In this document: positions 26,101 to 32,291 of the stretch, one piece after another
Layout of the letters: each line of letters starts with the position of its first letter
Position numbering within the stretch: position 1 is the first letter of the stretch
Assembly (NCBI RefSeq): GCF_900115785.1
Contig: NZ_FOYS01000001.1
Coordinates: 360,759-424,758 of the forward strand
Reading direction: 5' to 3'
DNA: 64,000 nt
Source of the DNA: Halogeometricum limi
GTDB lineage: Archaea > Halobacteriota > Halobacteria > Halobacteriales > Haloferacaceae
Position numbers and translations under genes: made by a program
The notes under the pieces: model-generated
The model's input: only the letters and a program-made list of their open reading frames with translations
Databases searched by the model: none
Told to the model about the DNA's origin: nothing

Positions 26101-26239
26101 CGGTCTGTCGTCCGGGTGGGTCGGGAGACGGTTCTGGTTCTGGTTCGGGGTCGGGTTGTGGCTTCGGGTCCGACGAGGACTCGTCGTCACTGCTACCGCC
26201 TCCGCCGCCTCCGCCCGGAGAGAAGCGCTCACCGGGCAT
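23195..26239 (-). CDS. 1014-aa low-complexity protein with PPGRQTDDP repeats
   Basis: The ATG at 26239 is preceded by a strong Shine-Dalgarno (GGAGGTGA, five-base spacer), which decides it over the GTG at 26248. Residues 1-~190 are Gly/Ser/Pro/Asp-rich with three repeats of PPGRQT(D/N)DP, each beside Gly-Ser tracts. A central domain (~200-560) is charged with beta/alpha alternation, then a moderately hydrophobic Gly/Ala segment (~560-660; IVAGAVQLGNVPRVAGGVLE, GVGSLAVSAGALGAASKAGK), then a very long Glu/Arg/Gln-rich helical region, probably coiled coil. It could be a scaffold or tethering protein of the particle. Nothing enzymatic is seen. Confidence 0.72.
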   Translation of the reverse strand: MPGERFSPGGGGGGGSSDDESSSDPKPQPDPEPEPEPSPDPPGRQTDDPMRPSGGGSSSSGGSSSGSRNRSSGGSGGGGSSPSSGGSDPSPDPPGRQTNDPIRPSGGGGGGGSSSNGNSGGSSNGGNSPSPDPQPKSSDPPGRQTDDPFAEGGPSSPDDPGRPRRRPSRNQQPSGTQSDSRSAPEPDTPQVVNRSDLDVDNSAVQYQINQQRGAIERQYGDQLDGDDYQFVIKDSGNVDVRLTDSGRDKLQDQAEMNLVNERVREEVDGDVRSTDVREATEGGYVATVKTADGRTVTRRFVFNEDAAQEFRRRANERREPTTGSQADTTLSSRREPRVSGGGIATNGDAREEQYLREGQMAQDEILERVGATDNDSQLPDDIREEKRQKIARDVGVDPSMVRITGVENGKVRAKVLSEDEARRERERFGDVDWSFGLGGDEDEVEQFLSEQADGYDRFADGVVDANEKYGPTQVITRESYDAVDDYLPEWAQNRLESSTDGRTKAEEFQSGIVAGAVQLGNVPRVAGGVLEAGEFVKYGAEEAAAGRGGDFVTQTLGAGEAAGVSLVDRFKAKPSNTIGQGVGSLAVSAGALGAASKAGKAGTAARYAVQPGEELASSVATRVASRSATGQRFLDAVPGGRIDNEEIAMAATSKLSRTIGRTKRDFVNKFAESEAEKLQQFVRSDNDRAQLQLGGPRRAETRDEPDVVSGEDIDAPRDDRSELARQAQEQVEYETAERYGPEVRDSVPEFQQRRTFEPGPGADSTQDIGRGVERPATEPELNEWDYPLGRTVEENFRQSQALKRVPEDDLRQMLAKQERTDPAAEAAELRRRAERVRLEENMRALRNQREPTGAEVTVDDRQRESLLEQSQRELDQVTDLTARAETRVGERGRTDTRVGTRGRPTELERVGQPEVEMVAEFERLQEMEQERLTELTTETRVDPTFEAARVEQERESELERMWEREQERERERFDEAASDQTRRNQFWDTDIWQNTWRTGIADVEDLWSQEFGGR

Positions 26240-26275
26240 CGTGCTCACCTCCTTTCCGGTGGAGCGTGGAGGGCA

Positions 26276-27121
26276 TCAGAACAGCACCCCGGCGAAGAGC
26301 GGGAGACTGATGCCGCCGCCGCTACTGGCTGCGGTTCCGGCGATCTTCGAGGCGATGGCGGGACCGAAGAGACCGAGTGCGGCACCACCGGCGAAGGCGA
26401 GGAGCAGGACGACCTGCTCTTTGCGACTCCAGTCGAGTTCGGCAAGCTTCGCACGCGTCGCCTGGAGGTTCATATCCTCCTGCGAGACGTTCGAGCCGAA
26501 CAGTCGGTAGGCGTCTCGGAAGGAGAGCGCGCGGCCGTCGTAGCCTTCGGTCTCGGCGTCGATGGCGACGTCTTTCCCGGCGCCGTCAGTTCGGAGGTGC
26601 TGCTGGTAGTTGCCGCGTCGACGCTGTCCGGCGGCGTAGGCGGCGAGTGGGTCCATGACCTCGGCGCTCTCGGCGAGTGCCCAGACGGTCGGGTACTTCC
26701 CGTTGACGAGGCGCGGGGAGGCGAGTTGGTCGGTCTTGTAGGCCTTCCCGTCACCGAGTCGGTATTCGTTCTCGGTGGTTCGCCACTCGGCGGCGCGGGG
26801 GATGACCACCCCGTCGCCGTAGATGACGTTGACGATGGTGTCCGCGTCCGTGGTCTTGAGCTTCGTCTTGTAGCCGGCGTCGATGAGTTTGTCACCGAGC
26901 GCGCCGCTCTTGGGGACGATGCTGAGGATTTTGTAGATGAAGACGCCGACGAAGACGGCCCAGCCGCGGACGACGGTGGAGCAGAGTGAGGTGAGTGCGT
27001 CGCCGGCCCTCTTCGCGTGAGAACCATCGTAGTCCTCGAGGAACTGTTCGAGTCGGCTCGGGTCCTCTGTTTGGTCGGGGTTCGATTCGAGTGGGTCGTT
27101 GGTGTTGTCGTCGTTCGTCAT
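26276..27121 (-). CDS. Membrane-associated protein with N- and C-terminal hydrophobic segments
   Basis: 281 aa from the ATG at 27121. An acidic N-terminus (~40 residues) is followed by a hydrophobic helix (VVRGWAVFVGVFIYKILSIV), a soluble middle (~80-235) and a C-terminal Gly/Ala-rich hydrophobic region (QVVLLLAFAGGAALGLFGPA, AGTAASSGGGISLPLFAGVL). Expressed between the 1014-aa gene and the 201-aa gene; six bases separate it from the latter. Unknown family. Confidence 0.66.
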   Translation of the reverse strand: MTNDDNTNDPLESNPDQTEDPSRLEQFLEDYDGSHAKRAGDALTSLCSTVVRGWAVFVGVFIYKILSIVPKSGALGDKLIDAGYKTKLKTTDADTIVNVIYGDGVVIPRAAEWRTTENEYRLGDGKAYKTDQLASPRLVNGKYPTVWALAESAEVMDPLAAYAAGQRRRGNYQQHLRTDGAGKDVAIDAETEGYDGRALSFRDAYRLFGSNVSQEDMNLQATRAKLAELDWSRKEQVVLLLAFAGGAALGLFGPAIASKIAGTAASSGGGISLPLFAGVLF

Positions 27122-27126
27122 GGTGA

Positions 27127-27732
27127 TCACCACGGGAGCAGCGACCGGAGGCCGCCGCTCTTGCTGTTGTTGGACTTGGTGTCGCCGAGTCGCTCGGTGG
27201 AGACGTGCATCTCGGTGAGCCCTTCGAAGAAGGTGCCGTCGCCGAGGCTCTGGCGGTCGGTTCGGACGTCGGAGAGGACGGTTCGGATGGCTTCCTTCTC
27301 GGCGTCGGACCAGTCGTTTCGGACGCCGGGGAAGGAGTCGCCGTTGATGTCCTGAGCGATTTCGCGGAAGACACCCGAACAGAGGTCGGGGTACTCACGA
27401 CCGCGGACGATGCGGTCGGCGAGGTTCTCGTTGAGGAGTCGCCGTGACCGGTCGTCGTAGTACTCCTCGTCGTGACTGGCGAGCATCTCGCTCGAGGAGA
27501 GGAACGGCTTGAGGACGGCGACGAGTTCGTCGTACTCTTCGGACTCGATGTCGGTTCGAGTGAGTCGGTCGAGGAGTTCTTCGGGCTCCATATCGCGGAG
27601 CACGTCGACGGCGGGCCCGTCGGAGACTCCGCGAGAGACCGCTGTTCGTTCGAGGTCCTGATCGGCGCGCTCTGAGAGTTCGGTTTCTTGGAGTTCGCGC
27701 TGGGCGTCGGCGGGGTCGCTGCCTCCGAGCAT
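27127..27732 (-). CDS. Hypothetical acidic soluble protein
   Basis: 201 aa, with no membrane helix. Largely helical and strongly acidic (MEPEELLDRLTRTDIESEEY, NENLADRIVRGREYPDLCSG). Its ATG at 27732 overlaps the preceding stop (TGATG). Being the only clearly soluble protein in the leftward operon, it may be a cytoplasmic partner of the membrane subunits. Not recognised. Confidence 0.64.
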   Translation of the reverse strand: MLGGSDPADAQRELQETELSERADQDLERTAVSRGVSDGPAVDVLRDMEPEELLDRLTRTDIESEEYDELVAVLKPFLSSSEMLASHDEEYYDDRSRRLLNENLADRIVRGREYPDLCSGVFREIAQDINGDSFPGVRNDWSDAEKEAIRTVLSDVRTDRQSLGDGTFFEGLTEMHVSTERLGDTKSNNSKSGGLRSLLPW

Positions 27733-28028
27733 CAGGCTCTCACCCCGTTAGTGGCCGCGCCGCTGACAGCACCGTAGATAGAGATGGCGCTGACGAAGGC
27801 GAACGCAAGTGCGACGATCTGGAGGACGGGGCTGCCGATGACCTCGAGGCCGTTGGTGTGCGTGTTGACGGTGACGGACCCACCGCGTAGCGCGAGGACT
27901 CCCCAGGAGATGAGACCGAGGAGTGCCCACATGGCTTCGGAGTCGTGGCCTTTGAGAACGGTGGCACAGAGAAGAGAGACGAGGCCGAGGAGTCCGAGTG
28001 CGAGTTGGTGGGCGACGAGAAGCGTCAC
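27732..28028 (-). CDS. Small three-helix membrane protein
   Basis: 98 aa from the GTG at 28028, which overlaps the upstream stop (GTGA). Three hydrophobic stretches (LLVAHQLALGLLGLVSLLCA, MWALLGLISWGVLAL, PVLQIVALAFAFVSAISIYG). The longer in-frame ORF upstream is rejected because it lies inside the coding part of the preceding gene. Part of the membrane-protein operon. Confidence 0.63.
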   Translation of the reverse strand: MTLLVAHQLALGLLGLVSLLCATVLKGHDSEAMWALLGLISWGVLALRGGSVTVNTHTNGLEVIGSPVLQIVALAFAFVSAISIYGAVSGAATNGVRA

Positions 28029-28459
28029 GAGAACCACCCCACCACAGCGAAGGCGGCGACAAGGAGTCCGATCCACGGGAGGGCGGACCCGGTTGCACGC
28101 ATTCCGTCGTTGACGTCTCGGGTAGTGTCGTCGGGTGCGTCGAACTGGTAGTCGATGTCGACGCTCTCGCCGTCGGGGACGGACGAGTTGTTAAGCCGGA
28201 CGAGCTCCCCGGTCGATTCGTTGAAACGGTAGTCGACGCCCTCGGTGAGCGTGGAGCCGTTGTGTGTGACTGTGACGTTCGCGCCGAACTCGAAGGCGAT
28301 GTCGGAGGCGTTGACGAGTTGTCCTGCATCGGAGAGGACGATGGCCTCGTTTTCGCGGTCGAACTCCTCGGCGGCGGTGTTGAAGCCGACGCTGAAGGCG
28401 CCGATGGCGATGGCGCCGAGGACGATGACGACTGCGAACGTCGAGATTGATGAACTCAT
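28025..28459 (-). CDS. Membrane protein with exposed beta domain
   Basis: 144 aa. The N-terminal helix (STFAVVIVLGAIAIGAFSVG) lacks the basic motif of an archaeal prepilin. The middle (~40-115) is beta-rich with N-x-S/T sequons (NASDIAFEF, NVTVTHNGSTL, NNSSVPDGESVDIDYQF), consistent with an extracellular domain. A C-terminal helix (ALPWIGLLVAAFAVVGWF) follows. It may be a minor surface protein of the same structure as the 903-aa protein. Confidence 0.66.
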   Translation of the reverse strand: MSSSISTFAVVIVLGAIAIGAFSVGFNTAAEEFDRENEAIVLSDAGQLVNASDIAFEFGANVTVTHNGSTLTEGVDYRFNESTGELVRLNNSSVPDGESVDIDYQFDAPDDTTRDVNDGMRATGSALPWIGLLVAAFAVVGWFS

Positions 28460-28516
28460 GACTCAGAGTGTGTTGAAACGGTAGGATGGTGATGGCTCGA
28501 TTCGGGGGGAGGGGAG

Positions 28517-29032
28517 TTACCGTCCGCCGCCCATGCCGCCCATGCCACCGAAGTAGCTGAGGGCGACGCCCGCGCCGACTGCGATGAGGCCGACACCGAT
28601 GAGGGTGAAGGCGGTGGAACCGTAGTCAGCGAACGTGTCGAACATCGTGGTCCAGGTGTTGTTATACTCTGGATTCGCGACGATGTCGGTGTTGTAGAGC
28701 GAGCCCAGAACGATGAGGGCGACGACGGCGATGATGACGCCCTGTGCGACGACCATAATGGAGCCGCCGACGCGGGCCGTCGTGCTGGCGTTCTCACCGA
28801 GATATTCGGTCTTGGGCTCGATTCCCCACTGCTGGGTCTTGCCGAGGGCGTACTCGAGCGCGTGGCCGACTTGGCCGTGCTGGTCGTGGACGAACTCTTC
28901 GATGGGGTTCGTGGCTTCGTTCTGTTCGATGGATTCGACTGGTTCAACCTCGAGAGAGGTGTCGTCGATGACGGTTGCACCCGGCCCCAGACGCGCACCC
29001 GGAGCGGGATGATCTGCTGTGGTGGCAGACAT
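28517..29032 (-). CDS. First gene of leftward operon: two-helix membrane protein with GGMGGMGG tail
   Basis: 171 aa from the ATG at 29032 (MSATTADH). A hydrophilic N-terminus (~85 residues) precedes two hydrophobic segments (GSIMVVAQGVIIAVVALIVL and AFTLIGVGLIAVGAGVALSY) and ends FGGMGGMGGGR. Size, two helices and promoter-proximal position suit an abundant structural membrane protein, by loose analogy with small membrane proteins of enveloped haloarchaeal viruses. No sequence match is claimed. Confidence 0.66.
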   Translation of the reverse strand: MSATTADHPAPGARLGPGATVIDDTSLEVEPVESIEQNEATNPIEEFVHDQHGQVGHALEYALGKTQQWGIEPKTEYLGENASTTARVGGSIMVVAQGVIIAVVALIVLGSLYNTDIVANPEYNNTWTTMFDTFADYGSTAFTLIGVGLIAVGAGVALSYFGGMGGMGGGR

Positions 29033-29172
29033 ACTTCGTCCCATGTGACACTACGTATTATATTTCCGGGTTGTTTTTGATGTAATATGTGGCTAACAGG
29101 GAGTAGAGGCCATATGACGGACCATATGGTGACCCGATAGTATAATTCAAATAAGACGTTTTGACAGAATGT
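29033..29172. promoter_or_regulatory. Divergent promoter between the two structural operons
   Basis: The leftward promoter has a TATA-like sequence (minus strand AAATATAATAC, about 29056-29066) some 27 bases before the ATG at 29032. The rightward promoter has GTATAATTCAAA at 29139-29150, a similar distance before 29173. Both therefore look leaderless. Between them CCATATG (29110-29116) and CCATATGG (29122-29129) are repeated with 12-base spacing, a candidate operator for a regulator of both operons. Confidence 0.62.
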
Positions 29173-29481
29173 ATGTCAGCAAAGATTGTATCGAGAAGGC
29201 GACGGTCGGACCGGGAGGGTGACGCTGTGTCTCGGTCGGTGGTGCAGATGGGACACCGACAGTCGGTGAGCGTGCAGCAACTGATCAGCGAGTCGCTGGG
29301 TGACCTGAAGTCGCAGGCGCTGAACTCTGAGAAGCGGACTATCGTGGACTACGGAGGTGGGCTGTACGTGAATCCGACGAAGTGGGGTCTCGACTGGCAC
29401 GAATTGGAGGCGGGAAGCGACGTGACGGTGATGACGTTCCCGGACGCGATTCTGATCACTCGGGAGGATGGCGATGTCTAA
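29173..29481 (+). CDS. AbrB-like or small DNA-binding protein, first gene of rightward operon
   Basis: 102 aa from the ATG at 29173. The N-terminus is basic (KIVSRRRRSDREGDAV). The C-terminal half (KRTIVDYGGGLYVNPTKWG, ELEAGSDVTVMTFPDAILIT) has the look of a swapped-hairpin AbrB/SpoVT fold with GSDVTV in the expected turn. It overlaps the next gene by 14 bases. A role as operon regulator, perhaps at the CCATATGG repeats upstream, is inferred. Confidence 0.56.
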   Translation: MSAKIVSRRRRSDREGDAVSRSVVQMGHRQSVSVQQLISESLGDLKSQALNSEKRTIVDYGGGLYVNPTKWGLDWHELEAGSDVTVMTFPDAILITREDGDV

Positions 29482-30058
29482 GCAACCGGACGACCCGATG
29501 CGGAAGTCGACTCGCGAGAAGATCATCGACGAGGCGCAAGTGGAGTGCCACAGCGCTCGGTCGGACGTCGTCGAGGCGCGGCTGAAACTGAACTCGGTCC
29601 CACGACCTGTTCGTGAGGGGTTCCAGAGAACAGTGTTGAGCTACTACGACGCGCTTCGGCCGCTGCGGACGGAGGGTGTCGTGAACTCGTGGTGGGAGTC
29701 GGTGACGCTGTCTGAGGACTGGATCGAGGGGATCGTCTTCGAGACGGAGTCCGGCGAGCAGATATCCGTGTCGAGAGAGAAGGCGCGACGAATCCTGAAC
29801 AACGATGAGCCGTACGAGTTCGTCGGAAGCATGGTTCATCAGGGACTAGATACGCTGGAGTCGCTGGACGATGCGACGGAGGAGACGACCTCGGTCGTCA
29901 CGGGGATGCGGGGCCGGCGTGAAGAGACGACGACGAGGCCAGTGGTGTTGGAGGCTGGGGTGCTGGTCGACATCTCGCGGGTCCTCGACGAGGCGGCGAC
30001 GAAACTCGGGTTCGCTCCGGACATCGACCTCCAGGACGCGGAGGCTGGTGTGGTATGA
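29468..30058 (+). CDS. Hypothetical soluble protein
   Basis: 196 aa, no membrane helix. It is helical and charged throughout (MRKSTREKIIDEAQVECHSA, ETESGEQISVSREKARRILN). Its stop overlaps the ATPase start (ATGA), a strong sign that the two proteins work together. No family recognised; a DNA- or ATPase-binding adaptor is a reasonable guess. Confidence 0.66.
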   Translation: MAMSKQPDDPMRKSTREKIIDEAQVECHSARSDVVEARLKLNSVPRPVREGFQRTVLSYYDALRPLRTEGVVNSWWESVTLSEDWIEGIVFETESGEQISVSREKARRILNNDEPYEFVGSMVHQGLDTLESLDDATEETTSVVTGMRGRREETTTRPVVLEAGVLVDISRVLDEAATKLGFAPDIDLQDAEAGVV

Positions 30059-31017
30059 GCCTGACCGAGTCTGTGGAGACGGTCGACGTAACCGAACGGA
30101 TGGAGGCCCAGACTGCTCCAAAGAATCTGTCGAGCCATCTGGACCAGATGCCGCCGGAGGTGAAGCGGAACCTGATTCTCCGCCGGAAGGTGTGGCCGCG
30201 GATGAACGTGTGGAACGAGAACTGGATGTGCTTCATGGCCGGCGAGGCGGGGTCTGGCAAGACCTACGCGGCACTCCGACTCGCGTCGGCACTCGACCCG
30301 ACGTTCAGCATCGACCGCGTCACCTACAGCGTCGAGGAGTTCCTCAAACTCGCGGACTCTGACCTGCCGGAGGGTGCGATTCTGGTCCTCGAGGAGGCGG
30401 GCGTCGCGGCGGGGAATCGCGACTGGTACACCATCGCGAACAAGGTCCTCGACGCGCTGACGCAGACGTGGCGGCACCGGAACTACGGAGCCGTCATGAC
30501 GGCGCCGGACTTCGACCTCATCGACAACCACGTCCAGCGGCGTTTCCACCATCTCGTGGTCATGGAGGGGAAGAACGAGCAGGCCGGGGTCTCGAAAGCC
30601 CGCATCAAGTACATCCAGACGAACCACGAGATCGGGAAGATGTACAAGAAGTATCACCGGATGATCGGTGACGACGGTGTCCTCCGGCGGCACAAGTACA
30701 TCAAGTTCCGTCTGCCGGACCCGGATATCGTGGAGGCGTACGAATTGACGAAGACGGACTACACGGACGACCTCATCGGCGACCTGTTGGAGCAAATCCA
30801 GGCAGAGCAGGCGAAGAACGAGCAGGACGACCTCTCACCGATGGAGGTGGCGAAGGAGATTCTCGACGAGGACCGAGTAGGTGAGTACATCAGCGAGGCG
30901 TCTGGTGGCGAGTACTTCGATCGGGACCTGTTGAAGATGGACTGGAACGTGAGCGAATCGCAGTCGAAGCAGATCAAGAAGTTCCTCGTTCGGGAGGCTG
31001 GTCTCGATGTTATGTGA
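30055..31017 (+). CDS. P-loop ATPase of the mobile element (packaging or translocation motor candidate)
   Basis: 320 aa. Walker A is GEAGSGKTY (~61-69), Walker B GAILVLEEAG with a double Glu, and a downstream RHRNYGAVMTAPDFDLIDNH / RRFHH stretch resembles the sensor and arginine-finger region of Zot/HerA-type motors. The C-terminus (SPMEVAKEILDEDRVGEYIS, SQSKQIKKFLVREAG) looks like a small winged helix. It lacks the extensions of VirB4, VirD4 or terminase. Coupled to the preceding gene, it is the only ATPase of the structural module, so DNA or protein translocation is the likely task. Confidence 0.78.
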   Translation: MSLTESVETVDVTERMEAQTAPKNLSSHLDQMPPEVKRNLILRRKVWPRMNVWNENWMCFMAGEAGSGKTYAALRLASALDPTFSIDRVTYSVEEFLKLADSDLPEGAILVLEEAGVAAGNRDWYTIANKVLDALTQTWRHRNYGAVMTAPDFDLIDNHVQRRFHHLVVMEGKNEQAGVSKARIKYIQTNHEIGKMYKKYHRMIGDDGVLRRHKYIKFRLPDPDIVEAYELTKTDYTDDLIGDLLEQIQAEQAKNEQDDLSPMEVAKEILDEDRVGEYISEASGGEYFDRDLLKMDWNVSESQSKQIKKFLVREAGLDVM

Positions 31018-31187
31018 GGGAGGGGTCGGAAGACACCCACACACCCCCACCCCCCTGTGTGTTTATAACAAGTTGAGATACGCGACTGGCGGTTCGCCGA
31101 GTCGGTCGAATCCGTCGGTCTTCGGCGTTTCATCGCGTGGGCAGCGGACGAGCGCGGCCTGCACGCGGTCTCTGCGAGGTGAGTCTC

Positions 31188-31697
31188 GTGTGGAGTAACG
31201 TCGCAGCGTCGATAGCGAGGATCTCCAGCAGCGTGCTGAGCTTCGGAACTTGGAGTGGGCGACGTCTGCTCTTCGTGCTCTACATCGTCTCGATCTCCGG
31301 CTTCGTCATGGGTGCGAATATGGGATACACTGCGACGTCCCTCGAGGAGGCGACGTTGAACGAGCCTGTCGTGGAGGAGATGCGCGTGACTCCCGAGGAG
31401 ATGAGCGAGCGAGAGTCGCAGCAGGAGCGCGTCGTCGAGAGTCTCCTGCCGTTCGACTTCGACGCGGACGCGGTGCTGCTCGAGGAACCAGACTGGTTAG
31501 AGCGAGCGATCCAGACGAAGGTCGCGGCGATAACGAATCAGTTCATCTCGGTGGCCGTTGCAGTCGCGAACGCCGCGGGTGTGTTCTTCTTCAGGAACTC
31601 GTGGATTCCGCAGTTCGTTCCGAAGGTGATGATGTACGCCGGGATGGCTTCGGTCCTCGCGTGGCCGGTGATCGAGATGCGGAGGTTCTCCCGATGA
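31188..31697 (+). CDS. Membrane protein with large soluble loop
   Basis: 169 aa. The GTG at 31188 follows GAGGTGA with a five-base spacer, the same arrangement as the strong site at 26239; the GTG at 31179 is an alternative. A first helix (LLFVLYIVSISGFVMGANMG), an acidic loop (~50-105, EEMRVTPEEMSERESQQERV) and two further hydrophobic stretches (ISVAVAVANAAGVFFF, VMMYAGMASVLAWPVIEM). The stop overlaps the next start (ATGA). Unassigned. Confidence 0.63.
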   Translation: MWSNVAASIARISSSVLSFGTWSGRRLLFVLYIVSISGFVMGANMGYTATSLEEATLNEPVVEEMRVTPEEMSERESQQERVVESLLPFDFDADAVLLEEPDWLERAIQTKVAAITNQFISVAVAVANAAGVFFFRNSWIPQFVPKVMMYAGMASVLAWPVIEMRRFSR

Positions 31698-31909
31698 CGC
31701 ACGTGAAGCCGACCGGTGAGATGGAGCGTGACGCTGCGGGTGATCGGATGAGTCTTCGATGTCTGCTCGGATTCCACGACCTCGAACCGACCGACCAAAT
31801 CAACCGTTCGGAGTTTGTCGAACCGGACTTCTACAAGCTACGGTGTACGAGGTGCTCGAACGTCGAGCGCCAGTTCGTCGGCGGAGTCGGTGGTGGTTTC
31901 GGTGAGTGA
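31694..31909 (+). CDS. Small zinc-finger-like protein
   Basis: 71 aa. The sequence LRCLLGFHDLEP...KLRCTRCSNVERQ places Cys and His residues (C23, H28, C52, C55) in a possible zinc knuckle similar to the CRxG-type ribbons common in haloarchaeal phages. Overlaps the upstream stop (ATGA) and the next start by eight bases. Function unknown. Confidence 0.56.
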   Translation: MTHVKPTGEMERDAAGDRMSLRCLLGFHDLEPTDQINRSEFVEPDFYKLRCTRCSNVERQFVGGVGGGFGE

Positions 31910-32027
31910 TGAATCGCACTCGCGTACTGAACGTCTCGGCGACGCGATTTTCATCATCGGTTTGTTCGCTCTGACGCTGCCGTTTTACGCGGCTCAGGAA
32001 ATCACGGGGTCGATTCATGACCGGTAG
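31902..32027 (+). CDS. Tiny single-span membrane protein
   Basis: 41 aa from a GTG at 31902 (VSDESHSRTERLG), overlapping the previous gene by eight bases. One hydrophobic helix (AIFIIGLFALTLPFYAA) and a short polar end. Its support is operon position, overlap on both sides and a typical tiny TM pattern; it could still be spurious. Confidence 0.48.
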   Translation: MSDESHSRTERLGDAIFIIGLFALTLPFYAAQEITGSIHDR

Positions 32028-32157
32028 TTTGCTCGGTGCAACTCATCGCGAGATGGCACTCGCGAGGGACTACTACCGTACGGCGCTCGGATGGAAGTAC
32101 CTCATTGAAAACGGAGCTGTCCTCGACGAACCGAGAACTGAGAGGAGACGCCGATGA
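32017..32157 (+). CDS. Tiny basic protein
   Basis: 46 aa starting at ATG 32017 (MTGSLLGATHREMALARDYY) and ending in a basic tail (DEPRTERRRR). It overlaps the TM peptide by 11 bases and the next start by four (ATGA), in the chain of coupled small genes. The amphipathic helix MALARDYYRTALGWKYL is the main visible feature. Real-gene status rests on the overlap pattern. Confidence 0.45.
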   Translation: MTGSLLGATHREMALARDYYRTALGWKYLIENGAVLDEPRTERRRR

Positions 32158-32291
32158 GTGCGTTGAGTAGCTGGAGACGAGCTTGCTTGCGGCTTGCGGT
32201 GCGCCTCTGCCTCCGAAGCTTTCGACGGATGGATTTTGTCGAAATCCGAGACTTCGACGATGACGGGAAGTGGAGGGACGAGACACGATGA
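32154..32291 (+). CDS. Tiny Arg/Cys-rich protein
   Basis: 45 aa (MSALSSWRRACLRLAVRLCL, then an acidic end DFDDDGKWRDETR), coupled by ATGA on both sides. An amphipathic basic N-terminus could bind membrane or nucleic acid. Too short to assign; included because the spacing matches the rest of the operon. Confidence 0.42.
   Translation: MSALSSWRRACLRLAVRLCLRSFRRMDFVEIRDFDDDGKWRDETR

Noticed and set aside
31070..31182. Coding-like frame EIRDWRFAESVESVGLRRFI ending in TGA that overlaps GTG 31179
   Set aside because: No ATG, GTG or TTG start lies between the preceding TAA and the coding stretch, so no complete gene can be proposed; it may be a remnant.
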